64,000 bases of DNA from Sorex araneus (GCF_027595985.1 NC_073306.1:193457000-193520999), one strand, 5' to 3'; counted from the stretch's first letter, positions 1-11,600 are shown. The notes: generated from the sequence alone by a model not told the origin. Numbers and translations: made by a program.

Positions 1-440
1 AGATTCCTGACTAAAGTTACCGTTCAATTATTTTCTGATAATATTTTCAGTGTTTACTCATATTTATATACTGTGCAAGAGTACCAATTCTACCCAGTAC
101 AAATGACAGGGTAGAAATTGGTCTTTATGTATCTACACAAATTACTAATATATTAATGATCATATTGTTTCCCTTAAGTATATTTTATTCTCTCTGGATG
201 TTACTGCAGTGTTACTGGTCTTCAGCAGTACCCTTTGTTTTACTTTAGCAACTGACATATAAATTTTGTATTGAATTAATTGGATAAGACAGACGTTATC
301 ATTTATATTTACAGTTGTATGTATATATCTACAATCCCAATTCTAGGCCATATAAATTTATGAAACTTTTGTAAAACAGAAATTTGCAAACAATTACAAA
401 CTTAACAGACACATCATTAACACTTTTTCTTGATTCTAAC

Positions 441-572
441 CTTTTGTGGAACCTGTGCAAGGGCTGATGCAATCACATTGGCTCTCTCTTCAGGCATGTC
501 ACTGACCATTGACCCCAGAGTAAACACCACAATGCCATTTTCTCCAGAGCTCTGGACAAACTCTTCCATTTC
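441..572 (-). CDS. UGT2B: UGT2B gene A, exon 3 (partial gene)
   Basis: 132 bp exon, the standard UGT2 exon 3 length, coding 44 residues that begin [13 protein letters not shown] and end ALAQVPQK. The acceptor is TTCCTAG before GAAATGG at the high end and the donor is AAAAG|GTTAGA at the low end. It covers about residues 292-335, the start of the UDP-glucuronate-binding half, including the conserved FTLGSMV strand and loop. Exons 4-6 of this gene would lie left of position 1. The right-copy counterpart (37811-37942) differs by one residue, AQIPQK for AQVPQK. Confidence 0.95.
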
Positions 573-1963
573 CTAGGAAGAAAGAATTTTCTCCTTCATG
601 GGTAGCAAGACCATGTCATACATTATTGGGCCAGAGTTGTGGCTCAGAGATAGAGCTCTTAGAATGAGGGTGTGAGCCTCTTTGTTCAAACCCGGCAACA
701 CACAAACACACACACACACACGATATTTAAATGTTTTCTACAGAAAAGTACACAAATAAAACATTTTAATGTTTTTATTAGAGCAAAAGGTATATTTAAA
801 ATTATTGCTAAATGCACACATGATTAACATTGTAGACATTTTCTTTCTGATTGATTTAGCATAATTACAGTACTGCATTTATGCTTTTAAGCATACAAGG
901 CTGCTGCCCTTCCTCTTTTGTCAAAGTGCCTGAGACCTTCTACCACTTCCCCAGTGCCACATTAAGTTTGTTCCTCCATCCTCATTCACCAAACGAGAAC
1001 CTCACTATGTTGACAATTTTCAAGGTTTTGTTGTCATCACACACTTTCCTGAACATGAGTATCATGAATAAAGTAGCTGTGAATATAGGCGTGCATATAT
1101 ATATTTTTAATGAATGAGATTTTTTTTGTTAGGTATGGGCACAGGAACAAAAATCACTGAGTCAAGAGAGTTAAAGTTTCCCCTTGTCAGGGCATGTTCT
1201 CTCAAGTGATGCTGAGGAGACCAGGATCTCTTCAGAATGATCTTTGGCCAATGTGGCCAACTGTTCAATGCAAGGGCGTCTGGAAGTGCTCTGCAGTGTG
1301 AAGAGTACATGAACCGCCCCAGCTGTGCTCATAAGGACTTCAGGGAATCAGCAGGAGATGCTCAGGATCCTCCAGGGCTGCCCCCAGAGATGTTTCAGAA
1401 TTAAGTGTTGTCGGTGAGGGTCCGTGCATGCAAAGCATTCACCTCTGCCTCTGTGCTGCATCTCCTGCCCCTTCTGTTTTAATATTTAAAGACATATGTA
1501 GACCATTTTCATTAAGCAGGAATCACATAACATTTCTGGCTATAGGGAAGGCTGTAAATATATTCCATCTAGGGGTGCTAACTATATTCCCCTTTATTGT
1601 GCAAATAATATGTAGAACTTTATTTTATTTTTTAAAATTAAATGGAATTTTCTAAAATCTGTAAAACACAGAGCAATACTTTCATTTCACTCTTCCTATT
1701 CCCTGACCCTCCAGCTCAAATGAGAGGAAGAGATTTTAGGGGTATAAAGAATTTTGAATTTATTGATTGTAGAAATCCTGGTGAACTTCTTAAACCTTTT
1801 TTAAATGTTTCGTTCCAATGAAATTATTTACAGTAAGTAGCTGAACACAGCTCACCTATTCAAGAAAAATAGGTGAGCTGTCTTTGAAGTACGAGAAAAG
1901 TATTAAATTTCTGCTGTGTCTGGCAGAAAAGCAGATCAGCCTCTTCCAAAGATCATCTGACTA
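573..1963. other. Intron 2 of gene A, 3' part: ID-like SINE head and CA repeat, otherwise nothing
   Basis: At 627-699 a tRNA-like stretch (ttgtggctcagagatagagc, later gttcaaacccggc) resembles a tRNA-Ala/ID-type SINE head followed by a short (CA)n tail at 700-721. The rest is AT-rich intron with no gene seen. The right copy (37943-39337) is the same with two or so extra CA units. Confidence 0.55.
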
Positions 1964-2219
1964 CCATCACTGTCACTGTCACTGTCATTGTCATCCCATT
2001 GCTCATCTATTTGCTCGAGGGGGCACCAGTAATGTCTCCATCTTGAGACTTGTTACTGTTCTTGGCATATTGAGTACGTCATGGGGAGCTTGCCAGGCTC
2101 TGCTGTGCGGGCCCGATATCTGAGTAGCTTGCGGGGCTCTCTGAGAGGGGTGGTGGAATCAAACACAGGTCAGCCGAGTGTAAGCCGAATGCCCTAGCAC
2201 TGTTCTATTGCTCCAGTCC
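1964..2219 (-). mobile_element. tRNA-headed SINE, long-body type ('type B')
   Basis: On the minus strand: a tRNA-like head (ggagcaatagaacagtgc), a body with 'gagcctggcaagctcccc' and 'ttactggtgcccnctcgagcaaa', and a (TGACAG)-like tail. The 12 bp duplication atcatctgacta stands at 1952-1963 and 2220-2231. It lies in intron 2 of gene A. Confidence 0.82.
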
Positions 2220-2231
2220 ATCATCTGACTA

Positions 2232-4083
2232 ATAGCAAGTAAGTCCCAGTGTTAAGCACAAAACATTTCCTGCATTTCTCCTCCCTGAAGGATTCAGTAA
2301 AGGGCTCCTGTAGGGTAAAGGGGTTTTCTCTTTTCCACCTTGCCACAGGAAGTTTATTGGGTTACTCCCACCACAGTGCTCCCATTCCTCTGTATTTATT
2401 TGTAACGTCTTTCCTTGTGCTCTGTTAACTTGTAAATATTGTTTTTCTGTTCTCCTTAAGTCCTTTGCATAATTAATACAGAGCAATGTCCTTTTTGTAT
2501 GGACACAAGAAAACAGTAAATGCTATGCGTTTGTAACTTGGGTGTTAATGAACTCTCAGTGATATTTACCTCCTGGGCATCTGTTCTCTCGACCTTAACC
2601 TAAGTTGTCCTTACTTCCTGCACCCTAGAGCAGGATCCCGATTAGGTATTGGATGGATCCAAGGAAGCAGTGAGCTATGTGTTATCCTGGCACTGAAATG
2701 GGCTGGCCAAAGTGCCATGATGCTTAACTATAAGTTAAGAGCTTGGTCATGGACAGATGGTATCATGATCCAAAAAGCAATAACTAGATTCGGACCCTGC
2801 TAAGGTTAGGAAAGATTAATCTGGCCTGAGCACTGTAGTCTGAGTCTGTGCAAAGATGTTCCCAGGAAAGCCACCCTACAAGCATCAGTATATCTCTTAC
2901 TGTGTCCATACAAAATTAAAGAATATTAAGAAGTAGAATTAAGATGTTAATTAAGATGTTAATTCAGTTATTGGACTGAGGAAAGGCGAAAAACACCTTA
3001 AGTGGCGGTTTGCCATAGAGCAAAGGAAGGGCTTTCTTATGTTGATTTTGCTGCTGGACTGGGCAGAGCATCTACCCCCAGTGTGAGGGAGTCAGAGAGA
3101 CAAGAGAGTTGGAGGGACAAGAGAGCAAGATGCAGTGTGGAGAGATGAGTGGGAGTAGACGGGAATGAGGCACAATGTGAGACTAGAACGGGGGCGGGGG
3201 GACTCAGAGAGACTGGAACTGGCGCATGATGAGAGATTGAATAAACGACAACTTATCAACAACCAGCTTGTCCCTGGGTGTTTCCTCCTCCATCTGCCCA
3301 ATGGCCTGAGCCACCCTAAATGGGGGAGGAGCAAGGGACCACCCCCAACCTGGGCGGCAAGGGGGAGAGCTGTCAGGGCCTTTCCTGGCCACCTGGGGAT
3401 TATACAGGTTCCCATTAAAATGTGTCCTCACATAGTTTCAGAGTTTGTGATTCTCTCTGTGTGCAAGTTTTGTAGTGCATTCAATTTTTACCAGACTGAA
3501 GCTCTAATTTCCTCTTACTGCTGCTGGATTTCTCTGCAACCATCGCCACCTAGTGGAAACGGAATACTCGTGCTCAAACCCCCCTCAGCCTGCTAACCTT
3601 GAAACACAGCTTCAGGAAGCTGTCCGTAAGCTCTCTAAGCACAGGAGTTGTGTGTGACTTCATCAAGACTGTTTGTGATTGGAGTCAGGGTCCTTGTCCA
3701 GACTCCACTGTGTTGGGTGAGACTTGGACTCTAGTTCGAGCTAGTAATAAAGTTCCTTTGCTTTTGCATTATCGTGTGTGAACTTAGTCTCTCCACAAAA
3801 GGGGATCTGAAATTCGGACCTAATACCGCCACCCCTGTATGTTTATGACAGTGAATTCTCGGTCATTTTCAAGACCAGATATATTCTCTTGTTGGCAAAT
3901 GGCCAGCCCGACTTGCTTCTGCATGTTTGGCGTGGGCTTTTGAACCAATGCCAACCCCAACCAGTGGTGATCAGGGGTTTCATTCAGAGATTTCTGTTGG
4001 CTCTTTATTCAGAGCTATTCCAGACATTTCTCAGAAGATGATAATCAAATGTGGTCCAAGAGTTTGAAGCTAGACAAACAACT
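2232..4083 (+). mobile_element. Intron 2: unclassified sequence, then LTR-like fossil at about 3040-3835
   Basis: 2232-3000 shows nothing I recognise. About 3040-3835 has features of one or two solitary LTRs in plus orientation: AATAAA motifs followed by the GT-rich R/U5-like stretch around 3748-3780 and an end near 'cctaataccgcca'. No internal retroviral genes are seen beside it. Family probably gammaretrovirus-like (ERV1); it is a broken fossil older than the 37 kb duplication, as the right copy has it too. Low certainty on the borders. Confidence 0.4.
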
Positions 4084-4463
4084 CATGCCTATCCTTGCTG
4101 TCTGCTCCCCCAGTGTTTTGTGCTTGTGCCTGAATGCATGCACCATCTAGAGACCCTTATCTCTTCAAGGTCCAAAATACACCATCTCTGGGTTCACAAA
4201 GAAGCAAACTAACAAATCAATGAGGCATGTGTTAGATAATTAAAAGAGAGAAACTTTCATGCAATATTTGACTCAAACCATCAGGAATATGCTTTAAGGC
4301 TAATAGAATTTTATATATTAACTCTTTTTTAAGGAAATAGTATTTTGAAGACTATCTTTAGTTTGATGTTGCTGTCAATATGATATAGACCATGTCTTAA
4401 AATATTATAAAATAATTTGGTAATGGATACTGATTTAAAATTATATCTTAAAGGAATAGTTTT

Positions 4464-4640
4464 AGGTCCGGAATGATAGTGCTGTGGGGAAACCATTTGC
4501 CTTGCATGTGGCTGACCCAGGTTCGATCCCCAGTATCCCATATGGTCCCCTGAGCACCACCAGGAGTAATTCCTGAGTGCAGAGCTGGGATTAACTCTTG
4601 AGCTTCACTGGTGTGACCCCAAAAGCCAGGAAATAAAAGG
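4464..4640 (+). mobile_element. tRNA-headed SINE, SOR-like ('type A')
   Basis: Head ggaatgatagtgctgtgggg with box-B-like ggttcgatcc, then catatggtcccctgagcac, ccaggagtaattcctgagtg and ggtgtgaccccaaaa. This is the standard layout of the type A SINEs in this window. It lies in intron 2 near exon 2. Confidence 0.85.
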
Positions 4641-5107
4641 AATGATTTCACTTTAGACCATTTAGATTTTTTTTTCCATCAGAAATCATCTCATACTATG
4701 TGGTCACAAATTTATCTTCTTGCCATTATTATGTGATGAGCAGTTTTTGAACATAGAGAAATTATTAAACTTGTATATTATAACACAATGAAAAGTCTTT
4801 ATACATATTTATATATATGTATTCATATATATTGTGTACTTTACCCCATGTATTCTTTTATATCCCATATAATGCTAAAAGGCATGTTATGGAAACATTG
4901 GTATGAGATTACTAAGATTTGGTGCATGACTGAAAATAGTCACCCAAATGGTTATAGGTAGCGTCAAATTCAGTTTTTTAAAAAAATATTAAAGAGAAAA
5001 GCAAAGTTTGCTTTGTGTTTCAATTAATTTAAGAATTTTTAAAAAATAAGCTCTCCTGCTAGCTTGATTTCTAATGATGAAATTCAAAGTGAGCAGGGCC
5101 AGGTTAC

Positions 5108-5256
5108 CTTAGGCAAGGGCTTGGCAGGCTTGCAGTGCAGTCCTCCAACAAACTCAAAATTTGGTAAGATGGGGTGGGGAAACTGAAAATCCCAGTATGT
5201 TCTAATGAGCCAGAAATCAGCTTTCCCCATTAATTCGTATATCTTCACGGGTCTTC
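5108..5256 (-). CDS. UGT2B: UGT2B gene A, exon 2
   Basis: 149 bp exon, the usual UGT2 exon 2 length. With the single base carried over from exon 1 it codes 50 residues: [14 protein letters not shown], then [14 protein letters not shown], ending KPAKPLPK. The acceptor is TTTCAG|GAAGAC and the donor CCTAAG|GTAACC. It covers residues 242-291, the end of the substrate half and the linker to the cofactor half; the [12 protein letters not shown] block is typical of UGT2B. The protein sequence equals that of gene B exon 2. It lies 2.1 kb downstream of exon 1 and 4.5 kb upstream of exon 3. Confidence 0.96.
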
Positions 5257-5519
5257 CTGAAAGATAACAAAACAAAGCAAAGTAATTCATAAATGTTTAG
5301 GTAATAAAAATAAGGAATGAATAGTCCAAGAAATTTTCTGCCATGGTTATATAATGGAGTCAAAGGTACAATATTACCTGTGGTTTGATAATGCAAATTT
5401 TCTTTTTTATCTTGTCATCTACCATCAAATGTATACTTGTGATGCAACTCTAAAGTATGTATATAACTTACGTGTTCTAAGCATGTGTTTTACACATCTT
5501 TAGATAGGATAAAACAGAA

Positions 5520-6540
5520 AAAAAGTTATTTCTTTTTTTTTTTAATTTATTTTATTGAATCACCAAGTGGAAAGTTACAAAGTTCTCAGGCTTATATCTC
5601 AGTTATACAATGCTCAAACACCCATCCCTTCATCAGTGCCCATATTCCACCACCAATAAAAACAAAAACAAAACAAAAACAAAAACAACAGTATACATCC
5701 CACACCTCACCCCCCAAACCCCCCCATGAGTGAATGATACTTTCACTTCCTTTTCTCATTACCTTGATTACATTCCAGATTCAACACTGAACTCACTATT
5801 GTTGTTGGAGTTTCCAAACAGACTCACTATTTTTATTGGAATTTATTCCCCAAGAATACAGCTCTATTAACAAGGAAATATTTGATAATAAGTTTTCCAC
5901 TGATGAGAATGAAGAGATAAAATGTCACGTGGCCGCTACCGCGGTTTACAATTTCTGTATTATAGTAATTAAGTCCGCGAAGATTTAAGTTTGAAAATGA
6001 ATCATTTCCCTTCCTGGAACAGCATGTAGCAAAAATTTAGTTCACAGGGTCCATACATGGGTGCAAGCACTTGCTGGAACCCCAAATCCTAAAGCTGTCT
6101 CTGGTTCCTGCTCGTTCCACATCCAGAGGGTGTGCAGAGGCATGGGCACCCGGGTCGAAACTCGGCCAGAGCCGAGCACCAGGCCCTGCTGGGACTGCGC
6201 CGGTATCCCGCGGCTGTTTCAAGTTCAAAGCACTTTTTTTTTTCTGCGCCAAAAGTTCATACCTGCTCAAAGGACCCACAAAATGTTGGACACCACGCCT
6301 TCTCCCGGAGGGGAGAGAGACCAAGAAGGAAGGATATTTCCTCCGTTAGCCGGCGTGGGGCAAAAGCTTAGTTCACAGTCTCCATACATGGTTGCAAGCA
6401 CTTGCTGGAACCCCACATCCTAAAGCTGTCTCTGGTTCCCGCTCGTTCCACATCCACCGGCTGTGCAGAGGCATGGGCACCCGGGTCGAAACTCGGCCAG
6501 AGCCGAGCACCGGCCCTGGCTGGGACTCAGAAAAAAAGAT
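5520..6540 (-). mobile_element. L1 3' end with GC-rich 331 bp tandem repeat
   Basis: Minus-strand L1 3' UTR: a T-rich (poly-A) start, then the ttgaatcaccaagtgg and ccatcccttcatcagtgccc blocks shared by other L1 ends here (16775, 18590). From about 6041 a GC-rich stretch (acccgggtcgaaactcggcc) appears 1.5 times with a 331 bp period (ttcacag at 6041 and 6372). It sits in intron 1 of gene A, absent from cassette b. Open frames inside it are repeat noise. Confidence 0.7.
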
Positions 6541-6589
6541 ATTTCAAAAGACTCTCAATAAATCTCCTTTTAAAAATGTTTATGAGTCA

Positions 6590-7372
6590 AGACCAGAGAT
6601 ATATAGCAGGTAAGGCACTTGTTTTGAACACACACAATCAATTCTATCCCTGCAATCCCATATATTTCAACCCCTTGAAAATCTCATGGAAAAATCCCTG
6701 GACCCGGGCTCAGGAATAAACCCTAGACACTGATGTTCGTGAACTCAAATCCAATAAATAAAATGTGCTCTTATGGGACTTGAAAGAGTATGCCCTGAAA
6801 TTGTGAGCTAACAAAGAACAAGACTTAATGGGTCATGCATTCTTTAGGAGTTGATGATCTTTATCCTTCTCAAGATTGAGAGTCCGCTAAATTATATGAG
6901 GAGTTTCTAACCCAGATTCAGGAATGAGAATGTGGTTCTATCCAAGAATGCACTCTTCACTTTACTTTACTTTTGTTTCAAAATAAAATAGTTTTATTGC
7001 TGAAATGAGTTCTTAATTTTGCTGAAGCCTATATGTCTTTACTCAATATACTCAAGAGTCTGAAATGTCTAAATTGAAAAGCCTACTGCAAACAAATAGA
7101 TAACAATGGACATTTAAATACTTTGACAGTTATAGGTTTTAAAGTTATTTTGTATGTTCATCTAGAAAGTTCTATAGTAACTCTAGGTCATAGAGGTCTA
7201 AAATTTATCTTAAGCTCTAAGTCTTTCTAAAATAATAGTGAGAATGACAGACATTTTATGACATGCAATTATTTGTAAAATCTAAATTTTTAAGTGCTTA
7301 TAGTGATAAAAGTCATTTTCCCGTGTATTATGATATGTAAGACATCTTATAAGCAAGAGAAAACTGACTTAC
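6590..7372 (+). other. Intron 1 next to exon 1: worn SINE at 6590-6730, otherwise nothing
   Basis: 6590-6730 resembles a degraded type A SINE (box-like atagcaggtaaggcacttg, later atcccatat). A related piece is found at the same place in cassette b (12420-12570), so it predates the 6 kb duplication. The remaining AT-rich intron shows no feature. The same stretch is at 43960-44739. Confidence 0.45.
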
Positions 7373-8096
7373 CTAGTACTTCGCTATAAAACTGATCCCA
7401 TTTCTTCTCATTTAATGTCTGGCTCCAAAAGTCAAAATATAGCACATACATCATATTTTTCACTCTCTCCATGAATGTCATTCGGTCACTTAACTCTGAC
7501 AAAGTAGCAGGCACATAGGAAGGTGGGAGTGGCAGTCCTCCGGCATACTTTTCAAATGTTGAGCCCATAGTGATGCGGAGACTGTACATTAAAGGAATTT
7601 TGAATATTTCTGCTAAAAGTTCCCCACAAGGTCCAGCGGCATCTGCAAGAACGACATCAAATCTTGATTCCTGTAGCTTTTTCATTAGTTTCTTGTTGAA
7701 AACTACATCTTTACAAAGCTTTTCAACTACATTCATAAATTCCAAAACCACATCTTGCATTTTTGAATAATATGCGAAAAATGATTGTTTTGGCATATCA
7801 TATGTCCATAAATTAATGAGTTTCTTGAAAATACCCTCAAAATCATCCTTAGAGAGAGATGTTGGGTAAATCTCAAACTTCATAGTGGATGTTTTGTTGG
7901 GATCTACAAGAATGGAAGCTGAAGATGTCAGAACAACCACCTCATGACCTCTTTGGACGAGTTCTTCGAGGATCGTCTTTATGTTGATCCAGTGGCTGTA
8001 TTCTGCGGGCCACACCAGCACTTTTCCACAACTCCCACAACCAAAGTAACAACCCAGCTCTAGCAGGAGAAGAGTTGATATCCATTTCATAGACAT
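7373..8096 (-). CDS. UGT2B: UGT2B gene A, exon 1 (start codon, signal peptide, substrate domain)
   Basis: 724 bp coding exon from ATG at 8096 to donor ACTAG|GTAAGT. It codes residues 1-241 plus one base. Residues 1-23 ([15 protein letters not shown]...) form a hydrophobic signal peptide that sends the chain to the ER lumen; the mature protein would start at GKVLVW, as in other UGT2B enzymes. His35 (EYSHW) is the family's catalytic base and Asp152 (VVLADA) its partner; the conserved RGHEV is at 49-53. The exon holds most of the acceptor-binding surface, so it sets substrate choice. No stop or frameshift is seen. It differs from gene B exon 1 at residues 16, 44, 72, 131 and one Thr/Ser. The start was chosen by alignment with the family MSMKW start. 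Confidence 0.97.
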
Positions 8097-8146
8097 TATG
8101 GCAGAAAGAGACGTTTTTTTGAAAACTACTTTTTCCTGTCGCTTTG

Positions 8147-8195
8147 CTTATATTCTTGTCTGAGCAATAAATCAACAAGGAAGTTAATGTATAAC
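8147..8195 (-). promoter_or_regulatory. Putative promoter of UGT2B gene A: TATA-like box and HNF1-like site
   Basis: Upstream of the ATG at 8096 the minus strand shows AGAATATAAG (8147-8156), a TATA-like box. Thirty bases further upstream the plus strand reads GTTAATGTATAAC (8183-8195), close to the HNF1 palindrome GTTAATNATTAAC. HNF1 control from just upstream of the start is well known for liver UGT2B genes. Spacing and family knowledge support the call; no expression evidence is available. Confidence 0.55.
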
Positions 8196-8427
8196 TAATT
8201 TCGAAAGCAAGTACATAATTTTCTCAACCAGCACATTTCAAGTGAATAGAAAATTCAAAGTCGAGGTGACCTGGTTTGTGAGTAAATGTATTCAATATCT
8301 CTGAAGATTATAAAGAAATGAAGAAATGACCTAGTGTGCAATGTACTAACATTACATAATATTTTTGTGAGACTGTTAAAGGTAATGGTAGTGAGATGAC
8401 ACTGTACCATTTCAAGACACATTAATT

Positions 8428-8728
8428 TGTGCTGAAAGTAGACTAGAGACTCAACACAATGGCCACTCAACACCCCTATTGCAAACCACAACACCCAATT
8501 GGAAAGAGAACAAAAGGGAACACCCTACCACAGAGCCAGGTGGTGTGTGGGGAGATGAGATTCGGGGTTGGGAGGGATACTGGGCTATTGGTGGTGGGGA
8601 ATGGGCACTGGTGGGGGGATGGGTTCTCAAACATTGTATGAAGAAACATAAGCACAAAAATGTGTAAATTTGTAACTGTACCTCACAGTGATTCACTAAT
8701 TAATAAATAAGTAAATTTTAAAAACGAT
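8428..8728 (+). mobile_element. 5'-truncated L1 3' end upstream of gene A
   Basis: Plus-strand L1 tail, closely like the end of the L1 at 31380-31640: ccactcaacacc, gcaaaccacaacacc, gggcactggtgg, tgtaactgtacct. It is flanked by the 9 bp duplication acattaatt at 8419-8427 and 8729-8737. It sits about 330 bp upstream of the gene A start codon and is missing at the same site of cassette b. Confidence 0.85.
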
Positions 8729-8904
8729 ACATTAATTCAAGCAAAAGCTGTTTTCTACTTCAATCAGAATATCTGAAAAGTGATGCTTTGAGAACTTGTT
8801 TGCTTTGTTTTTATAAACACTGTAGAGGTGCCATGAGATATTGCAGTAGACAAGTGACTGGTCTTGCAAGAAACTGACTCGGGTTTGTTTCTTGGCACTA
8901 CATC

Positions 8905-9106
8905 TAGTTGGCCAGGTGTTCTCTGGGGTTTTGTGTTTGTTCTTGTTTTGGGATGCACCTGAAGTTCTAAGGGGCCACTCCTAGATTGGCACTGAAAAGT
9001 TACTTTTGTCAATGCTAGGTGGACCAGAGGAGATGCTGTGGCTAGAACTCGGGTTGACTGCAAGAAAATCATATGTCCAATTTCACTGTATTATTCCTTT
9101 GGCTCT
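8905..9106 (-). mobile_element. Ancient type A SINE
   Basis: Worn reverse-strand copy: ttgttttgggatgcacctg, aaggggccactcctagattg, gctagaactcgggttgactg. Related pieces stand at the same place in cassette b (14420-14630 and 14755-14985), so it predates the 6 kb duplication. Confidence 0.5.
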
Positions 9107-10502
9107 GGTTAACCTCAGGTACGATATAAGTCCCAGGACAAATCCATAAGAGTTCCCCGAACAACACAGTTTTCTTTTAACATGCCCCCTCCAAATTTGA
9201 GATATAAAAAGGTCAAAGTGCACAGAAAAATATTGCACATCAGATCTTATTATAAATGAAATGCAAGTTAAAGACTATGAAATCTCATCTCCCAATTAAG
9301 AACAGGCCTTTATGAGTAGTTTATATCAAAAGGACAGAGGAAAGAGATGTGGGCAATAGGAGCACATCTACTTTATTAATATGAATTGGACCTAAAGGGG
9401 TGAAAACTATGAAAGGTATAAATATTTCTAAATCACAGGATTCCACAGCTATGTATGCAATCAAAGTTTGCCAAGGACTGCTTTGGTATGTACACAAATA
9501 TGTTTATTGTAATACTATTTACCTTACAAAAACCTGGAAGCAGCCAGGAGCCAACACAGAGTAGATGAAGAAGTTGTGGAGGCAGGGTCTTGATGGGAGA
9601 GAGGCTGTGAAGTGAGACTGTTTCTAATCCCTCAAATGAGAAAATCCCAACTGGGAAGAGAGTTTTGTCCGTTTCCTTGACCAAAGCCAGCTGGAGAGAG
9701 TGCTCAGCATCTCTGAGAGTGGAATGTCACTGAAAGGCAGCCAGGTCACAGCTCAGTCACACATTCCCAGGAGGCAGAGGGTAATTCGGATTCTTTAAGC
9801 CCCAGAGCTTTCTGGAACAAGGCTATAAGCCTCCTGATTTGACACACTCTGTCAAAGTCTGGGATTTATCCTTGACTGTCTTGCAAGTAGCAGAATATTT
9901 CAGTCCCCATCTCAAGTCGTGGGTACATAGTGGCTGGCTTTATCACTTCAGTGTAAAACCCCCAAAGGACTCTCTCCCCTCTGTATGGCTGCCATGTCAA
10001 CTAGTACCACCTGAAGACACAAGTCTTTACTCTGGGTCGAGTGAGGAGAAAACAGCAGAGAAGCAGAGTGAGAATTACCAATTGTGGCTTCCCTGTACAC
10101 ATGAGAACACATATTGCAGATGAAAGAAACCAGACAGCAGGCAAGGTGTCTGTCATCCCCCAGCTCAGCTGAGTTTGACTCCTGGTTTCATTGAGGATCC
10201 TCAAATTTCTGCCAGAGCACAGGTTCAGTAACAACTCTTGAACAGAAGTGGTTTGCCCCCATGATAAAACAACACCCTGAATAAAAACATGTTCTTCAAT
10301 GTTCATAAAATTCCTATGTGGATGCATTCAAATGATGAATGATGGATAAAGTCCGTATGAGTATAATGCACCAATCTTGTTTTTTCAGCTAAAAGGCCAT
10401 TTCTAGAAAAATAAAAGACCTAGTTATCTGAAACAAGCTAAGATCAGAAGATTATGTTTTATAAAATTGTGTTATCAGAAATTATCATAATAAGGTAATA
10501 GC
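9107..10502. other. Upstream region of gene A, no recognised gene
   Basis: Nothing beyond homology to the equivalent stretch of unit 2 (about 14990-16270). Open frames here are short and do not match a family I know. Same content at 46475-47869. Confidence 0.5.
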
Positions 10503-10869
10503 TTATGCGTGTCCTTGCTGTCTGCTCCCCTAAATGTCTGAATGCACGTACCACTGAGAGACTCTTACATTTTCAAGGTCAAAAGTCCACCACCCATGAT
10601 GTTCAGAATAAGCTTACAAATCCATGATGTGTGTGTTAGGTAATTAGAAGAGAAGAGAGAAGGATCATGCAGTATTTCACTAAGGTCATCAGGATATATG
10701 CTTTAAGGCTATTAGAATTTTATATTTAAGCTCTTATTTTAAGGTAATAACATCTTGAATGCAATCTCAGTTTTATGTTGCTGCTAATCCAAAGTAGACC
10801 AATCTTAAAATTTATAAATTTTTTTAATGGATACTGATTTTAAATTATATCTTAACAGAATGTTTTTAT

Positions 10870-11042
10870 AGCTGGAATGATAGGACAGCGGGTAGGGCAT
10901 GTATTTTGCATGTGGCTGACCAGGTTCAATTCCCGGCATCCCATATGGTTCCCTGAGCACCACCAGGAGAAATTCCTGAGTGCAGAGTCAGGAGTAAACC
11001 TGAAGCATCATGGGGTGTGAGTCAAATAGTGAAGAAAAAAAA
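10870..11042 (+). mobile_element. SOR-like SINE type A
   Basis: gctggaatgataggacagcg head, catatggttccctgagcac, gagaaattcctgagtgcaga, A-rich end. It stands at the same relative place as the SINE at 4464-4640, so the insertion predates the 6 kb duplication. Confidence 0.82.
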
Positions 11043-11489
11043 TAATTGGTTTTATTTCAGACCATATTATGTTTTTTCTTTCCATCACAACTCATCTCAT
11101 CCTTTGCATTCAAAAGTCATCTTCTTGCCATGATATATGATGGGCATTTTTTAAACATAGAAAAATTATAAGACTTTTCTATTACAACATGATTAAAATC
11201 TTTATATAAAAATCTATATATCTATATTTTTATCTATTTACCTCTATGTCCAGTAACTTAACCCTTGTATTGTCTTGTGTTCCATAAGATGTTAAAAGCC
11301 ATGTTCTATAGGCTTGTTTTGAGGGTTGCTAAAGACTTCTTCCATGGCTGAAAATAGCCACTCAAAGGGTAATAGTGTGTGTAAAATCCTAGGGACTCAA
11401 ATAAAGGGTTTTTTGAATAGGAAAGGGCAAATAAAGTTGATATTTTGTTTCAAATAATTTTGTTGTAGACTTATTTTTAACCGTGGCAT

Positions 11490-11600
11490 AATTGATACGC
11501 TAAGATTAGTAACAACAAGTCTCACAAGGGAGACATTACTGGTGCCCTCTTGAGCAAATGACATTACTGGTGCCTGCTTAAGAAAATAGATGAACAAGGG
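11490..11600 (+). mobile_element. Type B SINE fragment
   Basis: Body fragment only: gtaacaacaagtctcacaag, gagacattactggtgccc, with an internal repeat of 'gacattactggtgcc'. Duplicate at 48860-48965. Confidence 0.6.

Larger units (their letters stand above)
4084..10502. repeat. Older tandem unit 1 (exon 1+2 cassette a), left copy
   Basis: Aligns along its length with 10503-16270 at clearly lower identity than the 37 kb copies. Both units start with a 'ccttgctgtctgctccc' stretch and end near 'ggtaataagct' or 'ggtaatagct', and unit 2 follows unit 1 directly. Unit 1 carries UGT2B exon 2 (5108-5256) and exon 1 (7373-8096). It has gained L1 3' fragments at about 5520-6540 and 8428-8728 that unit 2 lacks. 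Confidence 0.88.

Noticed and set aside
3165-3596. 143-codon open frame
   Set aside because: Lies in LTR-like fossil sequence; its right-copy counterpart is shorter and interrupted, and no protein family is recognised.
6061-6613. Several overlapping open frames of 70-120 codons in GC-rich sequence
   Set aside because: They fall in the 331 bp tandem repeat beside an L1 3' end and exist only because GC-rich sequence has few stops; no family match.
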